This document shows, piece by piece, positions 1 to 8,100 of a stretch of 64,000 bases of DNA. The stretch spans positions 700,199-764,198 of the forward strand of contig NZ_AWSQ01000001.1 of the NCBI RefSeq assembly GCF_000498575.2, in the 5' to 3' direction. The notes under the pieces were generated by a model. The model saw only the letters and a program-made list of their open reading frames with translations, searched no databases and was not told the DNA's origin. The translations under genes and the position numbers were made by a program. Numbering within the stretch: the first letter of the stretch is position 1; every line of letters starts with the position of its first letter. Origin of the DNA: Pseudomonas taeanensis MS-3. GTDB lineage: Bacteria > Pseudomonadota > Gammaproteobacteria > Pseudomonadales > Pseudomonadaceae.

Positions 1-1
1 G

Positions 2-67
2 AGCTTCTTCGGCCAATTCCTGCTCAATCTGCTGGATTTGGACAGCGCGGCGCGCGGTTTAGGTTGA
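2..67 (+). CDS. C-terminal fragment of an upstream gene (partial)
   Basis: The window opens inside a short reading frame that ends at a TGA at 65-67 and reads SFFGQFLLNLLDLDSAARGLG. The hydrophobic run looks more protein-like than the alternatives, but 21 residues are too few to assign a family, and frame 1 also stays open here. The start lies left of the window. The next gene is on the opposite strand, so the two would converge. Confidence 0.3.
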   Translation, partial: SFFGQFLLNLLDLDSAARGLG

Positions 68-111
68 GGGCTGAGCCTCGGGCCGCGCGCTGCGCAGCCC
101 GGGCCAGGTGC

Positions 112-522
112 TCAGCTCTCCAGCCAGATGTCGCGGACCCAGTGCCAGACCGACTCCCAGGTCTCGTCTTCGTTGAGCTCGCCGGTCTCACCTTCCCACA
201 GCAATACAGTGCCGTCCTCTTCGACGCAGTAGTAGTTGCCTCGATCCTCGCAGATCGGCACCAGTTCGCGCGGTACGCCCAGCGACCAGGCCATCGAGGC
301 CACTTCCGGCAGATAGGTGTGTGACTGCGGGTCGGCAGCAGTAACCGGCTCCAGGCGGCCGTAGACCACATCGCTGACCTGGAGCAGGAACTCGCGCAGT
401 CCGTAGGGCAGGTGGATCAGGATCTGCTCCTGGATTTCCACCAGGGTTTCCTCATCCGGTAGCTCCAGAGGCACCGGCACGGGTTCGTTCATTTCGCGCA
501 GTTGTTCGATGACTTCTTCCAC
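112..522 (-). CDS. SMI1/KNR4 (SUKH) family protein
   Basis: This 136-residue acidic, soluble protein resembles SMI1/KNR4-type (SUKH superfamily) proteins. Visible signs are the YGLREFLLQVSDVVYG segment, a SHTYLPEVASMAW block, then CEDRGNYYCVEEDG and a Trp-rich end. Many SUKH proteins are immunity or binding proteins for toxins, but no toxin gene is visible next to it, so its role is unknown. The start chosen is a GTG at 522 with GAGGG upstream; an in-frame ATG at 492 would remove ten residues. There is no signal peptide, so it should be cytoplasmic. The roughly 290 bp upstream hold no convincing gene. Confidence 0.7.
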   Translation of the reverse strand: MEEVIEQLREMNEPVPVPLELPDEETLVEIQEQILIHLPYGLREFLLQVSDVVYGRLEPVTAADPQSHTYLPEVASMAWSLGVPRELVPICEDRGNYYCVEEDGTVLLWEGETGELNEDETWESVWHWVRDIWLES

Positions 523-816
523 GGCAATAGGCCCTCAATGCATGTTGATGCGCTTTATACAGTAGCTGGCGTCAGGAATAAAAAGCATCGTGCGCTGCGC
601 CGGTGGGTTCTGGTTGCAGGGCCGTTCCCTCGGCTGAGAGTGCATAGGGATGCGCACTGGGTTTGCGCCTCTACAGATAGACCCAGTACTGCTGTCGAGG
701 GCACCCGTCTAGCACCAAGTGTTGCAGCCTGACGCGGGCACGCGGACTAAAATTTAAGCATGGGATTGTCGCTTAGCCAGCCACTCTGGGTATGGGTGAG
801 CAACGGGAGGTGAATC

Positions 817-1293
817 ATGCATATGGCAGCAACCTTACAGCGCAGCCTGGAACAGGCGCAGTGTCAGTTCGATCTGGTGCCACACCCGCATTCGGCAGGG
901 AGTCTGGAGTCGGCGCGGGTGGCCAACATTCCGGCAGAGCGTCTGGCCAAGCCGGTGATTCTGGATGATCGCCAGGGCCACTACCTGATGGCGGTGCTGC
1001 CGGCCAGTCGGCACCTGGATATGAGCATGGTGTGCAAAGGGGCCGAGCATTGGCAGCTCACCAACGAGTCCACTATTGCGGGTCTGTTCAAGGATTGTGA
1101 GCTGGGCGCTGTACCGGCGGTAGGTGAACCTTACGGGATGAGCATGCGGGTCGATCCGCAGTTGACCCGACAGCAGGATATTTATTTCGAGGCCGGCGAT
1201 CACGAGAGCCTGGTGCATATGAGCACCGATCAGTTTCTCAAATTGGTGCCGCGTGCCGAAGTCTGTGAGCTCTGTCCGCAAGGGCCCGCCTAG
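817..1293 (+). CDS. YbaK/EbsC-type aminoacyl-tRNA deacylase domain protein
   Basis: This 158-residue protein is built almost entirely of the YbaK/prolyl-tRNA-synthetase-associated domain, which hydrolyses mischarged aminoacyl-tRNA. Typical features are the early HPHSAGSLESARVA segment, AERLAKPVILDDRQGHYLMAVLPASRHLD, and the GAVPAVGEPYGM glycine/proline motif in the second half. In many Pseudomonas proteins this domain is fused to an HDOD domain, but here it stands alone. The start is supported by GGGAGG seven bases upstream of the ATG. A strong terminator lies about 120 bp after the stop. Specificity (Ala-, Cys- or Pro-tRNA) cannot be read from the sequence. Confidence 0.8.
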   Translation: MHMAATLQRSLEQAQCQFDLVPHPHSAGSLESARVANIPAERLAKPVILDDRQGHYLMAVLPASRHLDMSMVCKGAEHWQLTNESTIAGLFKDCELGAVPAVGEPYGMSMRVDPQLTRQQDIYFEAGDHESLVHMSTDQFLKLVPRAEVCELCPQGPA

Positions 1294-1413
1294 GCCGTCG
1301 GCGCCGCCGATCTTCTATTGGCGCCGCTCGATCGCCCAGCGCCAGCCGCATCGTGTCGGTCGGCCGCGGCCGAAGGGACACCGCTGAGTGTCGGTTGTTG
1401 AGCATACCGGCAT

Positions 1414-1443
1414 AAAAAACCCCAGGCTTGCCTGGGGTTTTTT
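1414..1443. terminator. Bidirectional intrinsic terminator
   Basis: A perfect 7-bp stem (CCCCAGG/CCTGGGG) with a 4-base loop is flanked by six A on the left and six T on the right. It therefore works for the YbaK-type gene on the left and for the convergent Tim44-like gene ending at 1459. Confidence 0.9.
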
Positions 1444-1458
1444 GAGCAAACGAACCGA

Positions 1459-2286
1459 TCAGTTCTGGCGAATGCCCGCCACCAGCCACGGCTGGTTGTC
1501 GCCTGCTGCGCGCTCCAGGCGCCAGCTTTCGCTGAAGCTTTCGCCCTGGTCGAAGCGCGAGGTCTTGGCCTGGCCGACGAAGGTCAGGGTAGCGACAGTC
1601 TTGTCGGCCGTGTCATCGACGCCGTCCAGCTGCACTTCGAGGTTGTCGATATAGGTGGACTGGAAGCCGTCGCCCAGGTCGGCGCGTTCCTGAGTCAGGA
1701 AGCTGAGTAACTGAGGAGTGACGAACTCGGCGATCTGCTCCATCTCGTTGGCATCCCAGTGCTGTTGCAGACTGAGGAAGTGCTCGCGGCCGGCGGCAAT
1801 GAAGCTTTGCTCGTTGAACCAGGCTGGCGCATTGATCACCGGTTTGATCGCCGCCGCGCTGCCGCCGAAGATCGGGCTGGCAGCGGCCGGCATCTCGCGC
1901 TGGTAGGGTGCGCCATTGGCGGCCATGGGCTGGCTGCGTTGGCGACGGGCGGCTAGGAAACGGAACAGCAGGAAGGCGATCAGGCCGAAGATCAGCATGT
2001 CCATGATCTGCAGGCCTTCGAAGCCATCACCCATGAACATCGAGGCGAGCAGGCCACCGGCGGCCAAACCGGCCAGTGGGCCGAGCCAACGCGAGGCACC
2101 GCTGGCGGCGGCGGGTTGGCGACCGGCGGCGGTGGTGCTGGCGGCCGGTTGCGACGAGGTCTGGCGAGTCTGGTGGCTCGGCGCGGAGCCGAAGGATTTA
2201 GCACCGCCAAAGCGCTTGGCATGGGCTTCGAAACTGAACGTTAGCGCCAGGCAGATAACCAGGGCGATGCTGAGGAAACGCTGCAT
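1459..2286 (-). CDS. Tim44-like domain membrane protein
   Basis: This 275-residue protein starts with a signal-like stretch (MQRFLSIALVICLALTFSFE, ending near AHA). A low-complexity Ala/Thr/Ser/Gln linker follows, then one or two hydrophobic segments around residues 95-140 (GPLAGLAAGGLLASMFMG and a second helix), and a C-terminal Tim44-like domain from about 165 on (FLSLQQHWDANEMEQIAEFVTPQLL onward, ending LVAGIRQN). Bacterial members of this family are inner-membrane proteins of unknown function. The ATG at 2286 was chosen because the protein then begins with a proper signal sequence; the reading frame itself stays open 59 codons further upstream but that part looks non-coding. Confidence 0.8.
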   Translation of the reverse strand: MQRFLSIALVICLALTFSFEAHAKRFGGAKSFGSAPSHQTRQTSSQPAASTTAAGRQPAAASGASRWLGPLAGLAAGGLLASMFMGDGFEGLQIMDMLIFGLIAFLLFRFLAARRQRSQPMAANGAPYQREMPAAASPIFGGSAAAIKPVINAPAWFNEQSFIAAGREHFLSLQQHWDANEMEQIAEFVTPQLLSFLTQERADLGDGFQSTYIDNLEVQLDGVDDTADKTVATLTFVGQAKTSRFDQGESFSESWRLERAAGDNQPWLVAGIRQN

Positions 2287-2796
2287 GATGGAGATGCTCT
2301 CGGTTTGTGGAACTACGCGCGGCATCTTGCACGTCCTGCATGACGAAGGCCAGCCGCAGAGTGTTTCGAGCTTTTGCTTTTTAGCTGTAGCGGTGCCAGC
2401 GACAGCCACGCGGATACTCTTCACCACCGTCTGCTGAGGCGCCGTTGTCATGTAAAGCCCCAAAGCCTTTGCCTGGGGCGAGGAGGCGGTACATGCCTAG
2501 GCTCGGATCGAGGTATTCGACGAGCGGCAGCGTTTGCCGGCGCAAGTCAGGCGCATGAGCAAAACCGGCGCAACTCTGAGCGATCGCCGGTGCCCCGATC
2601 GACTCTATCGGCAGCATGCTCGGGGCTATTGTCGGTTTCAGCGTGCCGATTCTGCGCGTGCACGGCATCAACCAGTTCAGTCAGAACAAGCAGGCCTGCG
2701 TCTTCGCCGGCGTGCAGGCTGGGCTGCAACAATCGTCGTGGCCGACCGAGCAGCGCCTGGCTGTGTTTATGGCGAATTTGCCAACCCACTAGCCTG
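2287..2796. other. 510-bp stretch with no convincing gene
   Basis: No frame here has a clear ribosome-binding site and a recognisable product. The best candidate is a plus-strand frame at 2616-2792 of 58 codons (starting MLGAIVGFSV, ending MANLPTH). It opens right after an in-frame stop at 2577 and has no Shine-Dalgarno, so it may be a remnant of a small membrane protein gene. The left part includes the promoter region of the Tim44-like gene. Confidence 0.4.
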
Positions 2797-3378
2797 CTAG
2801 GTCTGGCGCAGCAGCATCAACAGCGGGCCGCCGCGCAACTGCCGCCGCAGCAGGGCGCGGAACTCCGCTGGGTCTTCTTCGGAATGGCGCAGCCAGTGAA
2901 TAAAGCAGCGCAGGTAGACACCGCTGAGCAGGCTTTCCTCGGCAATGCGATGCAGGTACAGGCTTTCCCGCCGGGCGGCCTCGCGCCACCATTGCACGGT
3001 GCGGCTGATGCGTAACAGGCCCAACACCTGCAGGTGCAGATGCCCGGGTTCGAGTTTGTAGAGCAGCATCTGTCCGGTTACCGCGCGGTGTGCAGCCAGG
3101 CTGTCGAGCCAGGCGATCAGCAGCTCCTCCAGGCACTTGGCAGGCGTCAGGGCGATCAGGTCGGCAGCTTTGGCGCGGGCCAGCAGGGCGCGGTCGGCAC
3201 GGTCGAACCAGGTTTCGACCAGTTGATCCTTGTCGCGAACATGCGCGGCAATGGCGTCCAGACCGACGCCCAGGTGTTCTGCCACCTCGAACAGGTGCAG
3301 GCGCTCCCAGCCGCAGTCATCGGCCAGTTGCAGCGCCGCGTCGAGGATCTGCTCGGCATTAACAGTCGGTTTTTTCAT
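2797..3378 (-). CDS. TetR/AcrR family transcriptional regulator
   Basis: This 193-residue protein has an N-terminal TetR-type helix-turn-helix (EQILDAALQLADDCGWERLHLFEVAEHLGVGLDAIAAHVRDKDQLVETWF, residues about 7-60) and a helical C-terminal ligand/dimer domain. The ATG at 3378 is preceded by AGGTGAG. The HTH is slightly atypical: the usual 'T..IA..AGVS.G..Y.HF..K..L' is here LFEVAEHLGVGLDAIAAHVRDKDQL. Target and ligand are unknown. It could control the TRAP binding protein on its right or itself; both genes lie on the same strand. Confidence 0.8.
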   Translation of the reverse strand: MKKPTVNAEQILDAALQLADDCGWERLHLFEVAEHLGVGLDAIAAHVRDKDQLVETWFDRADRALLARAKAADLIALTPAKCLEELLIAWLDSLAAHRAVTGQMLLYKLEPGHLHLQVLGLLRISRTVQWWREAARRESLYLHRIAEESLLSGVYLRCFIHWLRHSEEDPAEFRALLRRQLRGGPLLMLLRQT

Positions 3379-3532
3379 CGGCTCACCTCGCTTTCGAGTA
3401 TGGGCCGGCAGTGGGCTAGCGGTGGCTGCAAACGACAAACGGAGCCGAGAGGCTCCGTTTGTATATGAATGGCTGCTGTCCATCCCTATCGGTGCCTCTG
3501 GATGGACCAGGGCTGGCCGCACCGCGGTTATT

Positions 3533-3556
3533 CCCGGATTTCATCCGGGCTACGGC
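3533..3556. repeat. REP-type palindrome
   Basis: A short palindrome of the CCCGGAT-TTC-ATCCGGG type followed by CTACGG. Copies of the same unit recur at 41177-41235 and 54483-54504, always in gaps between genes. Confidence 0.75.
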
Positions 3557-3574
3557 CTGGCTTGGATGGCTGGC

Positions 3575-4669
3575 TCAACGCCAGTTGTACAACTCCTTCT
3601 CGGACAGCTGGTGCATCTGGCTGACCTGGGCCTGGAAGGCTTTCATCGAGGCCCAGATACGCCCGTTCAGTTCGTTCTGCGCGGCCAGTTCGCCGAGTAC
3701 TATTTCGGCCTCGAAGTGCATGGCGTCGAGCACCTCGTCGGGGAAACGCTTGAGCAGGGTGGCCTGTTTCTTCAGTTCATCCAGGGCCAGGGCGTTGTGA
3801 TAGACGTAGTCGTCCAGCATGTCCTGGTTGGCCGCGCGGGTCGCCTCGGTGAGGATCGCCTGCAAATCGGCCGGCAGGCCGTCCAGGGCTTTCTGATTGA
3901 TCAGCAGCTCCAACACCGCCTGGGGTTCCTGCCAGCCCGGGTAGTAGTAGAACTTGGCCGCCTTGTGCAGGCCGAAGGCCAGGTCGTTGTAGGGGCTGAC
4001 CCAGTCGGTGGCGTCGATGGCGTTGGTCTGCAGGGCGGTGAACACCTCGCCGCCCGGCAGGTTGACGGTGGTCGCGCCGAGGCGGTTGAGCACTTCGCCG
4101 CCGAGGCCCGGCATGCGGATCTTCAGGCCCTTGAGGTCATCCAGTGAATTGATTTCCTTGTTGTACCAGCCGCCCATCTGCATGCCGGTATTGCCCACGG
4201 CCATGGGCTTCACGCCGAAGGGGGCATAGGCCTCGTCCCACAGCTGCTGACCGCCACCCTTGCTCAGCCAGGCGTTCATTTCCGAGGTCGACAGGCCGAA
4301 CGGCACGGCGGTGAAGAATTGCGCGGCCGGCACCTTGCCCTTCCAGTAATAGGCGGCGCCGTGACCGAGCTCGGCGGTGCCGCGTGACACCGCGTCGAAC
4401 ACCTCCAGCGGCGGCACCAGCTCGCCGCCGGCGTAGACCTTGATGGTCAGGCGGCCGTTGCTCATGGTCGCGACCCGCTCGGCCAGGCGTTCGGCGGCGG
4501 TGCCCAGGCCGGGAAAGTTCTTCGGCCAGGCGGTGACCATCTTCCACTGAAAACTCTGCACCGGCGCGACAGCGGCTTGCTCGGGGCTGGCTTTTTCGTC
4601 ATTGCAGCCAGCCAGGCCGAGGGCGGCCAGCAGGGCCAGGGTGGCGCCGAGAAGGTTGCGGTGATTCAT
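3575..4669 (-). CDS. TRAP transporter solute-binding lipoprotein (DctP/TakP-like)
   Basis: This 364-residue protein begins with a lipoprotein signal ending in LAGC (Cys at about 22) and continues with the DctP-type TRAP binding fold: FQWKMVTAWPKNFPG near residue 40, AYYWKGKVPAAQFFTAVPFGLS, MGGWYNKEINSLDDLKGLKIRMPGLGGEV and DATDWVSPYNDLAFGLHKAAKFYYYPGW. These segments are characteristic of the branch that binds 2-oxo acids or related carboxylates as calcium or sodium complexes. The protein would sit on the periplasmic face of the inner membrane. No DctQ or DctM membrane subunit is visible next to it, so it must work with distant partners or be an orphan receptor. Confidence 0.85.
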   Translation of the reverse strand: MNHRNLLGATLALLAALGLAGCNDEKASPEQAAVAPVQSFQWKMVTAWPKNFPGLGTAAERLAERVATMSNGRLTIKVYAGGELVPPLEVFDAVSRGTAELGHGAAYYWKGKVPAAQFFTAVPFGLSTSEMNAWLSKGGGQQLWDEAYAPFGVKPMAVGNTGMQMGGWYNKEINSLDDLKGLKIRMPGLGGEVLNRLGATTVNLPGGEVFTALQTNAIDATDWVSPYNDLAFGLHKAAKFYYYPGWQEPQAVLELLINQKALDGLPADLQAILTEATRAANQDMLDDYVYHNALALDELKKQATLLKRFPDEVLDAMHFEAEIVLGELAAQNELNGRIWASMKAFQAQVSQMHQLSEKELYNWR

Positions 4670-4861
4670 CGAGGCATCCTTAAATGTCTGTCTTATTTAT
4701 GCGGCAGCTATTACCAAGCAGCTCAAGGAGTGTTTAGCGCTGGAGCGTCGTCTTGATTGAGCACTTGCAAGACGACTCGCACTCCAGCTGTGGAAAAGGC
4801 TTCTTTCCACAGTGCACTGCCTAGGAGGTAGATTCTTGAGCTTACTTGAGGCTGCCGTTCG

Positions 4862-5530
4862 TTAGAACTGGTAGGCAATACCCGCCTGTAGCGCTTGGCT
4901 GGTCAAGCGCTGCTTGTACTCTTCGCCCCACAGGTTGGCGGGCACCATTTCCGTACCGTAGTCCGCGTAGCGGTATTCCAGTCGCGCGGAGATATTGGCG
5001 TTCAGCAGGTATTCTGCGCCAACGCCAGCCACCCAGCCGTCTTGCCAGCGGGTATGTGATTCCTTCACTTGGGCCAGTGTGTCCTGCCAGGTTCTTTCGA
5101 CCCGTACCGCCGAGTAGCCTGCGGTGGCATAAAGCAGGAACTGCTTGTTGAAGAGATAGCCTGCGCGGCCTCTTAGCGATCCGGCCTCAGTCAACTCAGT
5201 CGTGGCGTGATAAGACGGATCAGGCTGTCCGTTAAAGGCCTGATAATCGCGGTCGGTGTCATCGGCGCGGCCTTCGTAGTCGGCCTCTATTCCGAGCAAC
5301 AGATTATTTTCAAAGGTCCAGTTATAGCCTGCCAAGAGACCGTACTGGATGCCTCTGGGGTTGGTGGTTTGCGCCCAGTTGCTTTTTACCCCGGTGGTCT
5401 GAAACTGGCCCTTGCCTTCATCTTCGCTCCAGCTGTAGCCGCTGTAGGCACCCAGATAAGGCCCATTGAAATTGTCTGCGAGGGTAACGTTCGAGGCGAT
5501 CAGTGCAGCCAGGAACAATGGATATTTCAT
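4862..5530 (-). CDS. Outer-membrane beta-barrel protein
   Basis: This 222-residue protein has a short signal peptide (MKYPLFLAALIASNVTLA, cut before DNF) followed by alternating polar/aromatic strands typical of a small 8-stranded barrel: GPYLGAYSGYSW, GIQYGLLAGYNW, LLGIEADYEG, LRGRAGYLFN, LLYATAGYSAVRVERTW, VAGVGAEYLL and ISARLEYRYADYG. It ends in ALQAGIAYQF, the terminal Phe expected for BAM-dependent insertion. The family includes Omp25/31-like and Opa-like barrels; no specific function can be assigned. It is monocistronic, with about 190 bp of gene-free DNA on its left and 156 bp before uvrD on its right. Confidence 0.8.
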   Translation of the reverse strand: MKYPLFLAALIASNVTLADNFNGPYLGAYSGYSWSEDEGKGQFQTTGVKSNWAQTTNPRGIQYGLLAGYNWTFENNLLLGIEADYEGRADDTDRDYQAFNGQPDPSYHATTELTEAGSLRGRAGYLFNKQFLLYATAGYSAVRVERTWQDTLAQVKESHTRWQDGWVAGVGAEYLLNANISARLEYRYADYGTEMVPANLWGEEYKQRLTSQALQAGIAYQF

Positions 5531-5686
5531 GCTTTCTTCCCTGTATTATTTTTAGAGCGAGCTGAAACGCTCAGCATCTTTGAATGTGGGGTGTATTGGC
5601 GGACACGTTTTTAGCGCGGCCCCGAGAGGCAAGTCCAGCAGGCCTCATTATTTAAAGTGTGTCCCTATTCCAACTGGCGCCAATTC

Positions 5687-7876
5687 TTACAGTGCTTCCA
5701 GCTTGGCGTAACTGAGCATCAGCCATTTGCTGCCTTCGCTTTCGAAGTTCACCTGTACCCGCGCCTGCGCGCCGCCGCCCTCGAAGTTGAGGATGGTGCC
5801 TTCGCCGAACAGGCTGTGTTGTACACGCTGGCCGAGGCTGAAGGCGGTATCCGGCACGGCGCTGCCGGCGAACATACTGCCGCCGCTCATGCCGCGATTG
5901 CCTGAGCCCATGGGCCGGGTGACGCTGTTCGACAGGCGCACTTCCTGGATCAGTGCGGGCGGAATCTCGCGGACGAAGCGCGACACCTTGTTATAGGTCT
6001 CGCTACCGTACAGGCGACGGGTCTCGGCGTAAGTGATCACCAGCTTCTGCATGGCGCGGGTGATGCCGACATAGGCCAGGCGCCGCTCTTCTTCGAGGCG
6101 GCCAGGTTCTTCCAGGCTCATCTTGTGCGGGAACAGGCCTTCTTCCACGCCGACCAGAAACACCTGGGGGAACTCCAGACCCTTGGCGCTGTGCAGGGTC
6201 ATCAACTGGATGCTGTCTTCGTTTTCCGCTGCCTGGGTGTCGCCGGCTTCCAGTGAGGCATGGCCGAGGAAGGCCTGCAACGGCGACTGCTCGTCGCCTT
6301 CGTCGTTCTCGAAGGCGCGCGCGGCGCTGACCAGTTCTTCCAGGTTCTCGATACGAGCCTGGGCTTTTTCGCCTTTTTCCGCCTTGTGGTAGGCGATCAG
6401 GCCGCTCTGCTCGATGACGGTCTGGGTCATCAGGTGCAGCGGCATGCTCAGCGCCTTGGCGGCGAGGTTCTCGATCAACTCGATAAAGCCGGCCAGGGCG
6501 CCGGAGGCGCGGCCGGGCAGGACCTTGCCGGCGAGCATCAGGCCGATCGCCTCCCACATGGAGACGTCATGGCCGCGGGCGTACTCGCGGATCGCCTCGA
6601 CGCTCTTCTCGCCGATCCCGCGCGCCGGCACGTTGATCACCCGCTCCAGCGCGGCGTCGTTGCCGCGACCTTCGAGCAGGCGCAGGTAGGCCATGGCGTT
6701 CTTGATCTCGGCGCGCTCGAAGAAGCGCTGACCGCCGTAGATGCGGTAGGGAATCTTCTCGCGCAGCAGCGCCTCTTCGAGTACCCGCGACTGAGCGTTG
6801 GAGCGGTAGAGGATGGCGATTTCGCTGCGCTTGAGGCCGTCCTTGCGCAGGGCGTCCTCGATCGATTCGACCACGTAGCGGGCTTCGTCGTGTTCGTTGA
6901 AGGCGGCGTACAGGCTGATCGGCTCGCCATCGCCGTCCTCGGTCCACAGTTCCTTGCCCAGGCGCCCCTGATTGTTGGCGATCAGTGCGTTGGCGGCCTT
7001 GAGGATGCCGGCGGTGGAGCGGTAATTCTGCTCCAGGCGGATGGTTTCGGCGTCCGGGAAGTCGCGGCTGTACTGGTGAATGTTTTCGATCTTGGCCCCG
7101 CGCCAGCCGTAGATCGACTGGTCATCGTCGCCCACTACCATCAGGCTGTCACCGTCCTTGGCCAGCAGGCGTAGCCAGGCGTACTGCACGGCGTTGGTGT
7201 CCTGGAATTCGTCGACCAGGATATGCCGGAAGCGCCGCTGGTAGTGCTCGAGCAGGCCCGGCTTGTCGCGCCACAAGTCGAGGGCGCGCAGTAGCAACTC
7301 GGAGAAGTCGATGACCCCGGCGCGGGCGCAGGCCGCTTCGTAGGTTTCGTAGATTTTCAGCATGGTGGCGAGGAACAGGTCGCCGCCGGGCTGAATATGC
7401 TGCGGACGCAGGCCTTCGTCCTTCTGCCCGTTGATAAACCACTGGGCCTGGCGCACTGGCCAGCGCTGCTCGTCCAGGCCCAGTTCGCGGATCACCCGCT
7501 TGACCAGGCGTTGCTGGTCGTCGGAATCGAGGATCTGGAAGTTTTCCGCCAGGCCGGCCTCCTGCCAGTGCGACCGCAGCAGGCGATGGGCCAGACCGTG
7601 GAAGGTGCCGACCCACATGCCGGCCGGATTCATACCGAGCATCTGTTCGATGCGCGCACGCATCTCGGCGGCGGCCTTGTTGGTGAAGGTCACCGACAGA
7701 ATGCTGTGCGGTGAGGCGTTGACCACCTGGATCAGCCAGGCGATACGGTGCACCAGCACACGGGTTTTGCCGGAGCCAGCACCGGCCAGGACCAACTGAC
7801 GGCCCAAACCGGCCGCTACGGCCTGGCGTTGAGCATCGTTGAGGGAGTTCAGCAGAAGAGAGAGATCGTCGCGCAT
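5687..7876 (-). CDS. uvrD: DNA helicase II (UvrD)
   Basis: This 729-residue SF1A 3'-5' helicase unwinds DNA in nucleotide excision and mismatch repair. The Q-motif region (LNDAQRQAV) comes first, then Walker A AGAGSGKT at residues 31-38. Motif II (VDEFQDTN) is near residue 220, GDDDQSIYGWRGA near 250 and LEQNYRST near 285. Later motifs include LMTLHSAKGLEF and EERRLAYVGITRA. The C-terminal ~50 residues (FSLGQRVQHSLFGEGTI onward) form the Tudor-like domain that contacts RNA polymerase in E. coli UvrD. The length matches the family. In P. aeruginosa, uvrD likewise sits next to a GGDEF/EAL gene, as here. Confidence 0.96.
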   Translation of the reverse strand: MRDDLSLLLNSLNDAQRQAVAAGLGRQLVLAGAGSGKTRVLVHRIAWLIQVVNASPHSILSVTFTNKAAAEMRARIEQMLGMNPAGMWVGTFHGLAHRLLRSHWQEAGLAENFQILDSDDQQRLVKRVIRELGLDEQRWPVRQAQWFINGQKDEGLRPQHIQPGGDLFLATMLKIYETYEAACARAGVIDFSELLLRALDLWRDKPGLLEHYQRRFRHILVDEFQDTNAVQYAWLRLLAKDGDSLMVVGDDDQSIYGWRGAKIENIHQYSRDFPDAETIRLEQNYRSTAGILKAANALIANNQGRLGKELWTEDGDGEPISLYAAFNEHDEARYVVESIEDALRKDGLKRSEIAILYRSNAQSRVLEEALLREKIPYRIYGGQRFFERAEIKNAMAYLRLLEGRGNDAALERVINVPARGIGEKSVEAIREYARGHDVSMWEAIGLMLAGKVLPGRASGALAGFIELIENLAAKALSMPLHLMTQTVIEQSGLIAYHKAEKGEKAQARIENLEELVSAARAFENDEGDEQSPLQAFLGHASLEAGDTQAAENEDSIQLMTLHSAKGLEFPQVFLVGVEEGLFPHKMSLEEPGRLEEERRLAYVGITRAMQKLVITYAETRRLYGSETYNKVSRFVREIPPALIQEVRLSNSVTRPMGSGNRGMSGGSMFAGSAVPDTAFSLGQRVQHSLFGEGTILNFEGGGAQARVQVNFESEGSKWLMLSYAKLEAL

Positions 7877-8100
7877 CGCGGCATTCTAGGGGGCGGGCGC
7901 AGGCAGGGCAAACCGCAGATGAGCACACCGTGAGCAACTGACGACTGGCAGGTCACCAGCACGGCCAATGCTTGCCGGGCCGCGCCCCGTAAAAAGTTAG
8001 GCCGGCCGGCGGGGAAATCGCGTTCATCGATCTTGGGCGCTGGCTCTAGCTCGGGTATGCTCCGCCGACGCCTAGGCAACCCTTAATAAGAATATCGCCT

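Noticed and set aside
2616..2792. 58-codon frame between the Tim44-like and TetR genes as a firm gene
   Set aside because: No ribosome-binding site, an in-frame stop shortly upstream and no family; kept only as a note in the gap entry.
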